The translations under genes and the position numbers were made by a program. The notes under the pieces are model-generated. The model was given only the letters and a program-made list of their open reading frames with translations, did no database searches and was not told where the DNA came from. Positions 36,149 through 46,685 of a stretch of 64,000 nucleotides of DNA are shown piece after piece (within the stretch, counting starts at the first letter, position 1; each line of letters opens with the position of its first letter). This DNA comes from Roridomyces roridus. Its lineage: Eukaryota > Basidiomycota > Agaricomycetes > Agaricales > Mycenaceae. The stretch covers positions 4,030,001-4,094,000 of the forward strand of contig JARKIF010000001.1 in assembly GCA_029378245.1 (NCBI GenBank). Direction: 5' to 3'.

Positions 36149-36181
36149 CATCAGGAAAACTGGAGAGTTGCTATGGCACTA
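36149..36181 (+). repeat. Kinase-tail-derived 33-bp inverted repeat, left copy
   Basis: An exact inverted match to 39658-39690. Translated on the plus strand it gives HQENWRVAMAL, which the kinase fragment K6 also has just after its conserved C-terminal part. It is therefore a leftover of a kinase 3' end in opposite orientation. Confidence 0.7.
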
Positions 36182-36336
36182 CACCACCAACCCGTACAAA
36201 GGTCAAACTGACATTGATCACTGACATCTGTCGGATATTTTCCAAAAATATACGAATGACATAGTCTCTGTAACAGACATCGATATCAGTGACGATCAAG
36301 ATGTACTGATATGATGTCTGTTGCTATACGCGGGGT

Positions 36337-37358
36337 GGTTGTTGACCAGTCTTTTCGCTTATGTAAAACTGCCAGCAGCCATTTGATCTCCCTGTATCCC
36401 GCGCTTTCCGCCCTCGTTCCTCGCTCATACACACTCGGATTGCCCCAGAAACACGTCCATCTCATACCCCAGCCTCCCCTGATACTCTGGATCCAATTTT
36501 CAGCCCTGTCACTGCCTGAATTCCAGGCTGGAAGGACACATCGAGTAGCTCACAACAAGGCCCATTCACCGGTGTCTGGATGATGCGGAGCTGCTCTCTC
36601 ATGTGGGGCTAGTCGCCGAGGTACCCTCCCACTGCTCTCTGACCGTTTTTAGCCCAGCAATGGCATTCAAGATGTCGTCTGACACGAGCAATTGTGGGAG
36701 GGGGATTGTCATGGGGTAGAGTGGTCCCGGTGCGTGTTTCTGTCCTTCAAGCCTTCCTTGGTCCTAAGTATACGTGCAGTGCCGCTTGAATACACCCCGG
36801 ACGACCCTGAAAAGTGTTCCATTATCCCCACAGACGACATCGACTTCCTTCCTTGCACGCACTACCCCCTGACCTCAGCTACGCTGGTACAGCTTAGGGC
36901 GGCCTTTCAGAGCCTAGAGGGGGTCCCTTCTTTGTCTTTCCCGCTGCCTCTGCGCCCAGAGTGGCCCAACGAGGCGCTGGATCGTCGGGGTGGGCGTCGG
37001 GTGTCCGGGAGTGAGCCTTCTCTCGGCCTCTAGTGCAAAATTGTGGTAGAATTACGCTTGAATACATGTATCCCCCTCTCTACTGTCTCCTCCGATGCAC
37101 CTCATTCATCCTCCTTCTGAGGCCTTCGCCATCCAGTCGACTCCAGCGAGCCCGAAGCCCAATGTGTCCCTTTTTCGTCGTATCCGGCATTCCGGTCGAT
37201 ATTGGTTGCATCTAATAAGAAGCATGAGATGCAGGCTGCGGTTGAACGCGCTTCTGGGCTGAGAATCCGAGCGCAGACGCGTCGAATCGCGAGCAAGAGA
37301 GATATCAAGCGGGTGCACGTGATGTACTTTTACATAAGCTAAAGGCTGGTCAACAACC
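36337..37358. repeat. Inverted repeat pair about 1 kb apart
   Basis: GGTTGTTGACCAGTCTTTTC (36337) recurs in inverted form ending at 37358, with similarity over about 34 bases including GCTTATGTAAAA. It may mark subterminal arms of a small transposon, but no terminal duplication was found. Confidence 0.4.
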
Positions 37359-38392
37359 GAACTGATCACGGAATCAGACTACGAATGACATAACGCTGAG
37401 ATTCATTCGATGTCTGCAGACTGACCTCAAAACGATATCATATTTGGCTCAGACTGCCCCCAGATCAGCAATCCAACTGAGATTATGGTCTGACATCAGT
37501 ACAAGGTATGAGTAACTGAGTTCTGTAGTGTACAGGTGAGAACTTGGCTGGTGCAAATGATGCTGTAGATTCAGATAAAGGTACATAACACAGGCTCAAT
37601 TCGGACACCGTCAAGTCGTCGAGCACTCCAGGCACAAGAGAAGTTAGAACGACACCGGCAACGCGCATGACATCCACTAGCGGCGGCTCCTCAGAGGCAG
37701 CTGATGCCCCTGCTCAGATGTCGCGTTAGTTGAGAAGGTCTCAGTTAACAGGCGTGGGGCTGGTGAGAACTGAATTCCGGCGGGAGGGAGAGGCGGAGAC
37801 GAAGCTTGGAATTTCGACAAGTCCATTGCCGAGATCACGTGGGTGCCCACGTGAGGTTCGTTGATGACTGGATTCGGAAAGGCGACAACCGTCAACAACC
37901 TCTTTCTTCTCTCCCTCCATCTCCCACCCACTCCTCGCGCTGCAACCATCGCGAAACGAGTGCTCCCATTGTAACTCCTCTTACCGCTTACCCGCTTGGC
38001 TACCCACCGTCAAGCAGATGACTTGAGCATCGAGTTGTTTGGACTGCGCTGGGTGACTTGGTGCGTGTCTATTCCTTCCTCAAGTCTTCTCTCTGACCGC
38101 TCGCGTAGGCCTCGTCGGCAAGATCTGGGGCTGCACTCCCCTTCTTTGGACTCCTGTTGCCTGCCGCCATCGGCTGGCACCGCCGCCTCGCCCACTTCAA
38201 GTCCATAGCCGACGTCACCGTGCGAGTCAAGTCCGGACACTTTCCCCTTTCCCTCCCCCATCTCCACCAACGATTCCCGCCCCAGCATCGCCCATTCTTC
38301 CCATGCCCATCCTGAACACTTGAATGTCGACACGAGCACAGACGGCGGCGACTTTTATAAGCTCATTGGAAGATGGAAAGCTGAGCTCACGG

Positions 38393-38891
38393 CAAGGGGG
38401 TGTCAACTTTCGAAAAACGGATATCCACTCAAAAAGTTTTTTAAGCCCTCCACTGGGACCCCTCCCCCCCCCTCCCCTACCATATAGGGCAGGTGTTTCC
38501 CACGATAAGCTCGGCCATCAAATTTTGATCTCAATCAGCTCGATCCCCCGTTGCAAATTCAGCCACCGGTTGCCTACAAAGGTGAAGATCTACTGACACA
38601 GTGCATTTTGAGTACGAGGGCACCCAGCTCTCAGCCAGGATTGCCATTATGTTGTGCAAAACCATCCAGAATAGTCTGATGCCATCAATGTTAGCCCAAT
38701 TAAGAAATTTTCATCAATCTTGCTCCTGAGTCTGTAAAAAGCACCTCCTTGGTGTAGAACTGTGTTTCTGGATGGTTTTACACTCCTCTGCAACTTTTTT
38801 GAAATGCAGGTCAAAAAGTTTTTTAAGCCCTCTTGGGGGACCCCCCCCTCCCCCACCCGGTGTCAGAATTTCGGCCGTTGACACCCCCTTG
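38393..38891. mobile_element. hAT-type MITE family h4, 499 bp
   Basis: Ends CAAGGGGGTGTCAAC in inverted orientation. The exact 8-bp duplication GCTCACGG flanks it (38385-38392 and 38892-38899). The interior has two copies of AAAAAGTTTTTTAAGCCCTC in direct orientation. Confidence 0.9.
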
Positions 38892-38899
38892 GCTCACGG

Positions 38900-39657
38900 C
38901 ACTCTCAACGCCTTCAACGCGAAGATGTCACGATGGGTTCTCTGAAGTAACCGATGAAGCTTGAAGTTACATCCTCAAGGCCTGCTCTCTGGTTTCAAGT
39001 AGTCTGCCCCTCGAACATCCTCAAGATCAAAGTGTCAATCGTTTCAAATCGAAAGTTCGGTGGCCGAATGTCCATCCAATGCCACGCCCACTCAAGCCCC
39101 GTACATCAAGTGTCAACTAGAAGTCCCTCGCCCAGTCGTCAACCAACTCAACAATGCTGTCGCAACTTGCATCGGCCATTTACCCGCGTCGCAACTCAAG
39201 TCATCCCTTTCCAGAAGGTTCAAGGCTGCCGTGACTGCGTTTTCTCAAATACAATCAAGGCTTCCGTCGGCTGTGTTCCTTCAACAGTCAGCTCTGGTCA
39301 TTGTTATTGTAATGATTTGGGGGAGCGGTGTATTAGTGTAGATATGAATTGCATTGAATATATTTATTTCATTCACTATACTATTTGAATCTGAATGAGG
39401 ATAGAACTTGCTTCAATATGTGCTCTCCACGACCTCGGATGTATGCGAGACTGACATTCCGTCATTGACTTCAGGCTGAGGTCAGTGATCAGTGTGAGGT
39501 CGTATTGATTCAAGCAATTAATTCGATCCTGACGTCAGGCGATATCCATCTGATGTCCAGCTCTAATGTCGGCCAACCTCACAGACTGACATCCACCCGA
39601 GATCATCTCGGGTCCGTGGTGTATGCAGCACTATGCATAGTGCTGCATAGTGCTGCA
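38900..39657. other. Region between MITE h4 and kinase fragment K6
   Basis: A plus-strand open stretch at 38954-39388 has cysteine-rich ends but no recognised domain. At 39400-39600, CTGACAT/ATGTCAG-type motifs recur, similar to those near 36220-36310 and 37400-37500. They may belong to one dismembered repeat. Confidence 0.25.
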
Positions 39658-39985
39658 TAGTGCCATAGCAACTCTCCAGTTTTCCTGATGAAACTGACCG
39701 GTCGTCGAAATGACCCTGTCGAATTCCGCAACTGAGGGTACAAAGAATGGACGAAATTGGCGACAAAACCTCGATGTAAATTCTTCGTCCCAATCCCTGG
39801 TATTTGGATTTGTCTCTGTAGCCGCAATATCACCTCCCTTGAGGCGCTCGACGACTTGGGAAGCCGTTGGACTCTCAGGAGTTTGTTGCCCACAATCTTC
39901 GATCAACGCCATAGACCGTCCAATGCGAGTGTTCCGCAGCATGAGGGTGGGTGAGGAGCTCGCTGGCCTCGGAGAACAGCCATGG
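39658..39985 (-). pseudogene. K6: C-terminal fragment of a TKL kinase
   Basis: The minus-strand frame has ALIEDCGQQTPESPTASQVV, ERLKGGDIAATETN, DWDEEFTSRFCRQFRPFF and VPSVAEFDRVI. This matches the C-terminal lobe and tail of K2-K5 (for example RPTAAQIVVSLKG and TSRFRRKL). The rest of the kinase is absent. Upstream it is cut by the h5 MITE at 39986, and beyond that MITE no kinase sequence resumes, so the gene was already truncated. Confidence 0.75.
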
Positions 39986-40520
39986 TAAGGCTCCAACCGT
40001 TCTGTTTCCGTTTGCGATTTTTGGGAAACAGAACAGAAACGGAAAGAAACCGTTTCTAAACCGTTTGAAACGGTTTTCGGACGGTAAAATCCGGGGTACC
40101 TTTTCCCCGGGTTCAGAGTGACTCCAGAATTTCAACAGCATCTCCGGGATGTATAGGAATGCACACCGGACTGTTGGAAGGGCATCGGACCCAATTCCGA
40201 GCCGTTTGATTGGGGGCAGATCTTGTAAGTTGTGAATGTCAGTTTGACTAAACAGCTGCCGAAAGTTTTGTCAAGGTTCTGGTCTCTGTTTTGCTGGCTC
40301 AGATTCTCAATATTGAGGAAAGTGTTTGCTGAAAATGCACAGGCATGTTGGGAGACTCTGGGTGGTTGTGGTTTGGCTGATTGTGAGTCCCGGCAGATGC
40401 CCCACGGAAACTGTTTGAAAACGGTTTGGGAAACCGTTTCCCCAGCGAGGCAAACAGAACGGAAATAAAAACCATTTTTTTCGGGGAAACGGTTTTCAAA
40501 CGGAAATAGTTGGAGCCTTA
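39986..40520. mobile_element. hAT-type MITE family h5, 535 bp, at the end of K6
   Basis: Ends TAAGGCTCCAAC in inverted orientation, with AAACGGTTT-type motifs inside. The exact 8-bp duplication AGCCATGG flanks it (39978-39985 and 40521-40528). An h2-like terminus, TAGGAATGCACACCGG, occurs inside at about 40154. Confidence 0.9.
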
Positions 40521-40528
40521 AGCCATGG

Positions 40529-41313
40529 CCACTGCAGTGTCAATTTTTATTTCAGGAAAGGGCGCTGTTCCTGTCAGAAGCTGTTTGAATGATCAGCAGC
40601 GACATCTGAATGTACGAACGAAAAAGCACCTCATAAACAGTACATGCAAAACCCTAAATGTCTGAACAGTGGCTGCTCTCTCCCCCATCGTGCAGTTCCG
40701 GTGCCTGAATCCTGATAACGCTGAACGTGAATGCAGCGCCGGTTCGGTTCAGTGAACTCCGGATCTGAGAGCCAGCACCCACCCACCACTCTCTGACCTG
40801 GGTTGAACAGTTCTGGTGGATGAAAGGTGACTGTGTGAGTGTCTTTATTAGTCTGTTGAGTCTCAAGCTGGGTCTCAATTGCAATCAAAGTCTCAAAAAT
40901 GGCGACTTTCGGTTCAATTTCTTGTTTGCGTTTGTGAATCAAACATGTTGGGAGTACAAGCTGCGCGCGCAGCTCTGGTAATTAGTTTCCTTTCACAGTG
41001 TCTCCTCCGCCTTTCTCCGTTTCTTCCTCCGCGGTCATCCGTGGTTCTCGATGGATGTGCAATCTTATCTAGATTACATAGCCACCGCTGTAGAGTATGT
41101 AAACCCCACCTTGAATGGATGACCACCGTGTGTTTGCCACGGGTTGGTTCCCTGCTACTTGGCTGTTTTAGACAGACGATGTCGTATTATAAAAATGTTT
41201 GTTATGAAAATGACCAGAACATGTATTTCGCACTTGTGGAGATAACGGCAACATCAGGATCGCAAGCCGGATCAGCTATGCAATGATGGCACCTGTCACG
41301 ATTTCTATCATAT
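40529..41313. other. Region left of the G2 LTR
   Basis: An open frame at 40879-41286 has no recognised domain. A stretch at 40700-40800 contains AGCACCCACCCACCACTC, also present near 61660, probably a diverged hAT-type end. Confidence 0.3.
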
Positions 41314-42077
41314 TGCCGGCACTATGGCTCAGAGGCAACAATTTGAGTCAACAATACAAATTCCAATATAATATGCAGAGGTCACTGGTTCAACTCTTGG
41401 TGTGGCCACTTTTTGAATATTACGATGACACTCCGGATTAATCAGGATCACCCTCCGGATCAACCAGGATCACATTTCGGATCAGACGTGATCGCTTTCA
41501 GCGATGCAGCACAAGATATTCAAATATTCGACATGCATTATCCCAAGGCTGTGGTTGTGTCTTATCAAATTGGGATGACATTGGAGCGGCTGGATGATGA
41601 ATCAGGCAAATTGATGACCGAGTTCCCACGGTCTTCGACCAACCAGAAGTGTGCCAGAGGCTTATGCGTACCTGCCGGACGACTAATATTCGATTACATG
41701 CGGAGCCTTGTAGAAGCTTCTAGAATGCCAGAGGCTTATGCGTACATGCCGGGACGACTCATATACAATTACATAGCACATATGGAAAAGGTATATAAGG
41801 CCAGCGTATCTACCTGTAGTCAGTACCTTCCAACGAACCCCCCCACTTTCCCCCACTTTCCTCTCAGACTACCCCCACTGTACTACCTTACCACCAATAA
41901 TCACTAATTGCACGCTTGCATCTGCTTGTCACGTGAAACGTTCATCACTGCCAATCATTCAATCTCCTCATAATAATCCACAACCGGTCTCACCCGCCAT
42001 CCCCGAACTCATAGTTGGTTTGGTCTGATTTTAATTAATCCCACCTGCCTACTAGGAATCAATTTATTCCGCTGACA
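41314..42077 (+). repeat. G2 5' LTR
   Basis: 764 bp, TG...CA. It includes three short CGGATCAACCAGGATCAC-like repeats (41434-41490) and a degenerate duplication of CCAGAGGCTTATGCGTAC (41654 and 41729). The partner is at 60766-61529. Confidence 0.85.
41792..41800 (+). promoter_or_regulatory. TATA-box candidate in the G2 LTR
   Basis: TATATAAGG lies about 290 bases before the LTR end, a fitting position for a U3/R boundary and element transcription to the right. An identical copy lies in the 3' LTR at 61244. Confidence 0.55.
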
Positions 42078-42082
42078 TCATT

Positions 42083-42101
42083 GAAGCCCACCGCGAGGGG
42101 A
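42083..42101 (+). promoter_or_regulatory. G2 primer-binding-site candidate
   Basis: TGAAGCCCACCGCGAGGGG begins five bases after the 5' LTR. Element G1 has TGGAGCCCACCGCGAGGGG at the same place after its own 5' LTR. The shared string suggests a common tRNA primer. Confidence 0.6.
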
Positions 42102-42312
42102 AACAGGGTTACACCAATTGGATTTTTCTCTAGGAGATACGCGCGCCGCAAGTTCCCAATTTTAGCAAGACCGAATTCAGTTAATCCACCGATCACCGAT
42201 TTCCGCAAGACAAGTCACCCATACCAACCCGAAACCTATTCACCAACCAAGTTACCCGATTTAGTAACCCAATTACCCGATTCAGTTACCAAGTTACCCG
42301 ATCCAGCAAACA

Positions 42313-42723
42313 ATGTCCCACAACAGCCCGCATGAGGATTCATCTTTCGAGGCTATCAACACACCCGTTAATGCACCCTTTTCAAACTCTAGTGTCCTCC
42401 ACACCGGAACAAACAGCCGAGTACCGCCCCAGGAACCTAGTCCAGGACCAAGTCATATACGCTTTGAGCGAAGTCAAGCCGATGAGATTCGCCAAGGCAA
42501 ACAGCCAACCAGGGGCACCGAAGATTCTCGATTTGATCAGAGATATGCTCCAGTGTTCCCACCTTCGGATGACGAAGACGGCAATGATGTGGACACAGAT
42601 GATGACATGCCGTCGTATAGCCGTCCATCAACCCCAGAACCAGACCCAAGAATGACTGCACCACCTTTACCACACCCTTCTTGGTTTGCACTGCAACCTA
42701 CGGCACCACCTGTATACCAAATG
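42313..42723 (+). pseudogene. gag: G2 gag, segment 1 (N-terminal)
   Basis: Begins MSHNSPHEDSSFEAIN at an ATG preceded by tandem TTACCCGATT-type repeats. The segment is acidic and proline-rich, with DDEDGNDVDTDDDMP and ending PPVYQM. After 42723 the sequence becomes transposon-like and the frame soon stops. Segment 2 (44023) starts with the same ATG, and joining at that ATG gives continuous frame. This segment is probably the non-conserved leader of Gag. Confidence 0.6.
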
Positions 42724-44022
42724 CTAGGGCTCCGACCCGGCCGTTGACGGCGACGGCCGTCGCTCTGACGGCCGTCATGGGAGGTCCGACGGGCACGTAT
42801 TTCTGCAGTTCACAATGAAAGTACGTAAATCTCACGGTCAAGAAAATACTGCTGATCTGATACACATCCTTGCTCTGAAGCTCCTGGTTGTGCATACAAC
42901 TGTCAACCTCCAGTCCGTCGCTGTTGCCGACTGGTCGAGACAAGGTTGAAAGGAAACGCGCGGCGGATTGGCGGTGGAGCAAGATGACGTCTTCGCTGAT
43001 CAGTATCATCCAGCTCTCTTCCGTCTCCCACCACCTGCTGGACCTTCCATTCCTAGGCCCGTGTCCTGCATCGACCATCCCCACCCTGCCCTATACGCCC
43101 ACCGCATCCTCAGGCCGCCCCTCTGGCTTCGCTGGCTCGAATCCTCGGGGCCGGCTGCGGATTGGAGCTCAACTGAATTGGCCCCACCGGGCTCCACCAC
43201 CAAACGGAGAAGATATGGATACAAGTAGAACGCACTGAGGACCACCCACACGCGACTCTCTCTCTCTTCCCTCATGTCCCGCTTGCTGCTTCCGGGTCCG
43301 ATCCCGACTGGAACAATTCTCAAGTTTTGCCGGTCTCGCGCGCCTCGGGCCTTCACTACTGCTCGATGAGCATCTCCGACGGTTAGGTGCGCTGTTGTAT
43401 CGGTTGGGCTGCTCGTGCTCAGGTACGCCGTCGCATTGCGACGCTTCTTGTATCATGTTTCGCTCATCTTGCACCAGAAGCGGTGGTATGGGAATCAACA
43501 CGCCGGTATGTTCTGTATGTCTTGTCCTCTGTCGACAAGCTTCTGGCACACATCTGCATAAACGACGTCCCTCATTCTCACTCTCCCCTTCCCTCGATCT
43601 CGGCTGCATCGGCGCCAGGACCCCCGCACCCTCTTTTCGTCGGATGACGAAGGATGGGACAAGGATGGAGAGGTTGTCCGCGATGGAATGGGGCGATCGA
43701 ACGGCGGCAGTAGCACCTGAATCCCTGTATATTCAATGTAGTAAAACAATGATTCTCACTGAACTGCTTTGTCAAATTCACTGAGTTTAGAACTACATCA
43801 TTCTCAATCACGGTACACTCAAATGAACTTCACCAATGAGGGTACGTGAATGCCTTTCCCTGATGTGTTCACGATTTATAGTGAACGACAAGGACCTTGA
43901 ATTTCATGGAATCGTCATGAAATTCATGGCTCTCTTCTGGTGAAGTTCACGGGTATATCTACGTGGGCGATCTCCATGAAATTCATGACAATTGGGGTCC
44001 TCAGTGACCTTCTAGGATCCCT
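42724..44022. mobile_element. 1.3-kb insertion splitting G2 gag, possible 3-bp TSD
   Basis: Bounded by ATG on both sides (42721-42723 and 44023-44025). The ends are AGGGCTCC and, inverted, AGGGATCC after one or two further bases. GACGGCCGTC motifs near the left end resemble those of h2 (15246). Open frames inside, such as 42968-43228, have no recognised domain. The case rests mainly on restoration of the Gag frame. Confidence 0.5.
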
Positions 44023-45644
44023 ATGGATATGCCGATGAGAGGCCAGAAGGAAGCACCCAAAACATTCAAAGGCAAGTATACAGAGGTTTCCGATTTCATT
44101 CGACATCTTGAGAGACTATTCAAGAAATGCAAGATCACCGATGATGCGGACAAGTGCAATTATCTGATGGAATACTGTTCCAACGATGTTCAAATCTTGA
44201 TCCGTTCTTTGGATTCTTACCGTCGGCAGCAATGGAGTGCATTACGGGATGAAGTTCTCCAAAGCTATGATGCGGACCGCGCCCTTGAGAAATACAAGCC
44301 GATGGATGTGATCACCTTTACCTTGAAGACCAAGAATACACCCTGTTATACCCTGACAGAGTGGCGCAAGTACAAGGTGAAATACATCACAGTTGCTGGA
44401 GGACCCTACCAGCGTGGCCACATCACCCGAGCCGACTATCACACGTATTTCTGGGTCGGAATCCATCAGTCGCTTCGAATGATCTTGGAGAACTTGCTTC
44501 TTCAGAGACAGCCGATACGGAATCCCTCGGCGTATTACAAGATCCAGGAGATCAACAACGTTGCAGAATGGCATTTCCGCCGCAACAAGCACGAAGCTCT
44601 GATCATTAATGCCAGTGATTATGGGACTCAAGTGGATGATGATGACACAGACGACGAGGCCTCAGAGTTTGATGGCCACGAGTTGACGAAGAAGACTAGC
44701 TACAGTCATGGCAAGCCCGAGACTGACATTGATGCCATTGCCTCCATGATCAAGACACTCAATGGTATGAGTCCAGAGGATCCCGAGTACGCACCACTTT
44801 ATTTCAAGATGGTATGCGCAGACGACTCCGGAGATGCTGCAAGAATTGTTCAAGAACCGTTGAGCTCAAGTGCACATAGTTTTCAGACCTACCAGGCAAT
44901 GAACCAGGAGGATCCTTCAGTATCTGCGGTTCAGCAAGTGCTTCCACCGCATCCGAGTAGCATTCCACTGGGCACAACAGTGAACATGGGATGTTATGGA
45001 TGTGGAAGGTCGCATCAACTTGCTGAATGTCCTCAGGTTCATCAGTTGATTCAGCAAGGAATTGCTGTTTACAATCCATTGAACCGTCGACTGCAGATGC
45101 AGACTGGAATCCCTGTTCAACGCCGAGGGAATGAAAATCTATGTCAAGCTATCAAACGGATACATGCATCTCAGCCTGCAGTCATGCTAGGAGTTTCTGA
45201 TCAACTTTCTGCACCTCACACTCAAGTCAAGCAAGTCGTGCAGAGTTTCTACCAAGAAGCAATCCAAGCCGAAGCAGATGATGACCAGGATTCAACAGAC
45301 AGCAATGAGAGATGGACCGAGGATGCCGATGAAGTGTTGTCGTCAGAATGGGAAGCCAATGATGAACAAGATGAGGACATACCAACACCACTATGCCTCA
45401 CTCTTCTACATGCACCAGACATTTTTGCCTGCGCTACAGACTGCTCAAGCAAGCACCGTTCAGACTGTACAACCCAACCATCCGAGTCTGAGCCAGTGGC
45501 GGACACTGATACATCCAAGTCGACTTGGCTCATTGATTTTGCTGAGCCGTCACTGCTTGTCGATTTCTCTGAACCACCATTGACTGAGGACCTTGGGCAT
45601 CCACCAGGCATCTTTATGCGATCAAGACCAAGGAGTTTGACCAG
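44023..45644 (+). pseudogene. gag: G2 gag, segment 2 (capsid and zinc knuckle)
   Basis: Starts MDMPMRGQKEAPKTFKGKY, homologous to the start of the G1 Gag (VDMPPLKSRGAPKKFTGK). Shared capsid-like features follow: FIRHLERLF, YLMEYCSNDVQ, WRKYKVKYITVAGG, YFWVGIHQSLR. A zinc knuckle variant, CYGCGRSHQLAEC (C-X2-C-X3-H-X4-C, one residue shorter than the usual spacing), lies near residue 325. An acidic tail follows. It is interrupted at 45644 by G1; after removal of G1 and one CCAG the frame continues into segment 3. Confidence 0.75.
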
Positions 45645-46576
45645 TGTGATATCATAACAAGGTTTACGCTGAATGTGCACTCGACGGGTCGTTGGTCGTG
45701 CAATCCAGGTGAGTCGGGGAAATAGGCCAATGTAGCTCTCGGGACCGACAATGATCAGGCGACGGACTCGAATGGTAAAACCACAAAGTCTTTTGGGAGT
45801 GGCGGAAGTGTGAGTGAGATGGGATAGTTCGGGGAAGGAGAGAGGCGAAGGGCGGAGTGTCTAGAAGATAGGAAGTGAGTCAACAAGACGATGAATATAC
45901 CCTTCGTGAGTATATTCGAGCGTGTGGGCAGATGAGGACGAATGTGGCAGGAAGATTTGCTCTGGAGAGTTCGATTCTCTCCTCAAGCGGAAAGTGGAGG
46001 CACAGAATGTATTGCCCAAACGAGGCGGATACAAGGAGGTAATGCGACTACCACTACTGAAATCCTCTAGGCTTTTATAGGCTACAAGAGTCCGAGTATT
46101 CGGGCGTACGAGATAGAATTTAGATAAAGTTGAAACATGAAAAAATGAGAAAAAGGCTTGGGGAAAAATGTACCATGTGGAATTTTGAGTCCGGGCTGCT
46201 TATTGAGCAATCCAGAACGGTTCTAGACCTTCTGCAGCATGCGCGCAGCGCCAGGTGAAACCGGGAGTTGGCCAGTTTTGGGATTGGAGCTGAGCATGTG
46301 AGGGAAAAGGGAAAAGGTTCCTCCCCAGGAACGAGGGGAATGAGACCGCATGGCGCATGGTTGAATGTTCTCGAAAGTTCGAAAGCCGAGCCGGAGGTTG
46401 CCGGTGATATTCCCACGGTTGATATCGAGCTCGGTTGAGGCGCGCATGTACGAGGATCATCGTAAATGAACTCAGGAACCCGCCAGTGTGTTTCCTCGTT
46501 GTGCAAAGGGATTTTGATGCACAGAGACGAGCACGTTCGGTACCATTTTCATGTGAAACCATGAACTGGTATCACA
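45645..46576 (-). repeat. G1 3' LTR
   Basis: 932 bp, the left copy. Identical to the right copy except for about three substitutions. Confidence 0.9.
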
Positions 46577-46685
46577 TCCGCGGGGCAGGGGAAGAATCGA
46601 CCGTCCTCGGTCGAGCGGAACGAGGGTGATCATGAAACCGAGTGCAGCCAAAACAGAATGGGAAAGGAAGGGTATGATCCGACAT

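Noticed and set aside
41413..41907. 164-aa frame in the G2 LTR, present in both LTRs
   Set aside because: It crosses the TATA-box candidate and short LTR repeats and has no domain; most likely incidental to LTR sequence.
45965..45981. Perfect T-arm-like hairpin GAGAG-TTCGATT-CTCTC in both G1 LTRs
   Set aside because: No matching acceptor, D or anticodon arms upstream, and the right LTR copy carries the same context with one changed base; not a tRNA gene.
46120..46562. Frames of 120-128 aa in both G1 LTRs
   Set aside because: Overlapping frames within LTR regulatory sequence, no motif, duplicated only because the LTR is.
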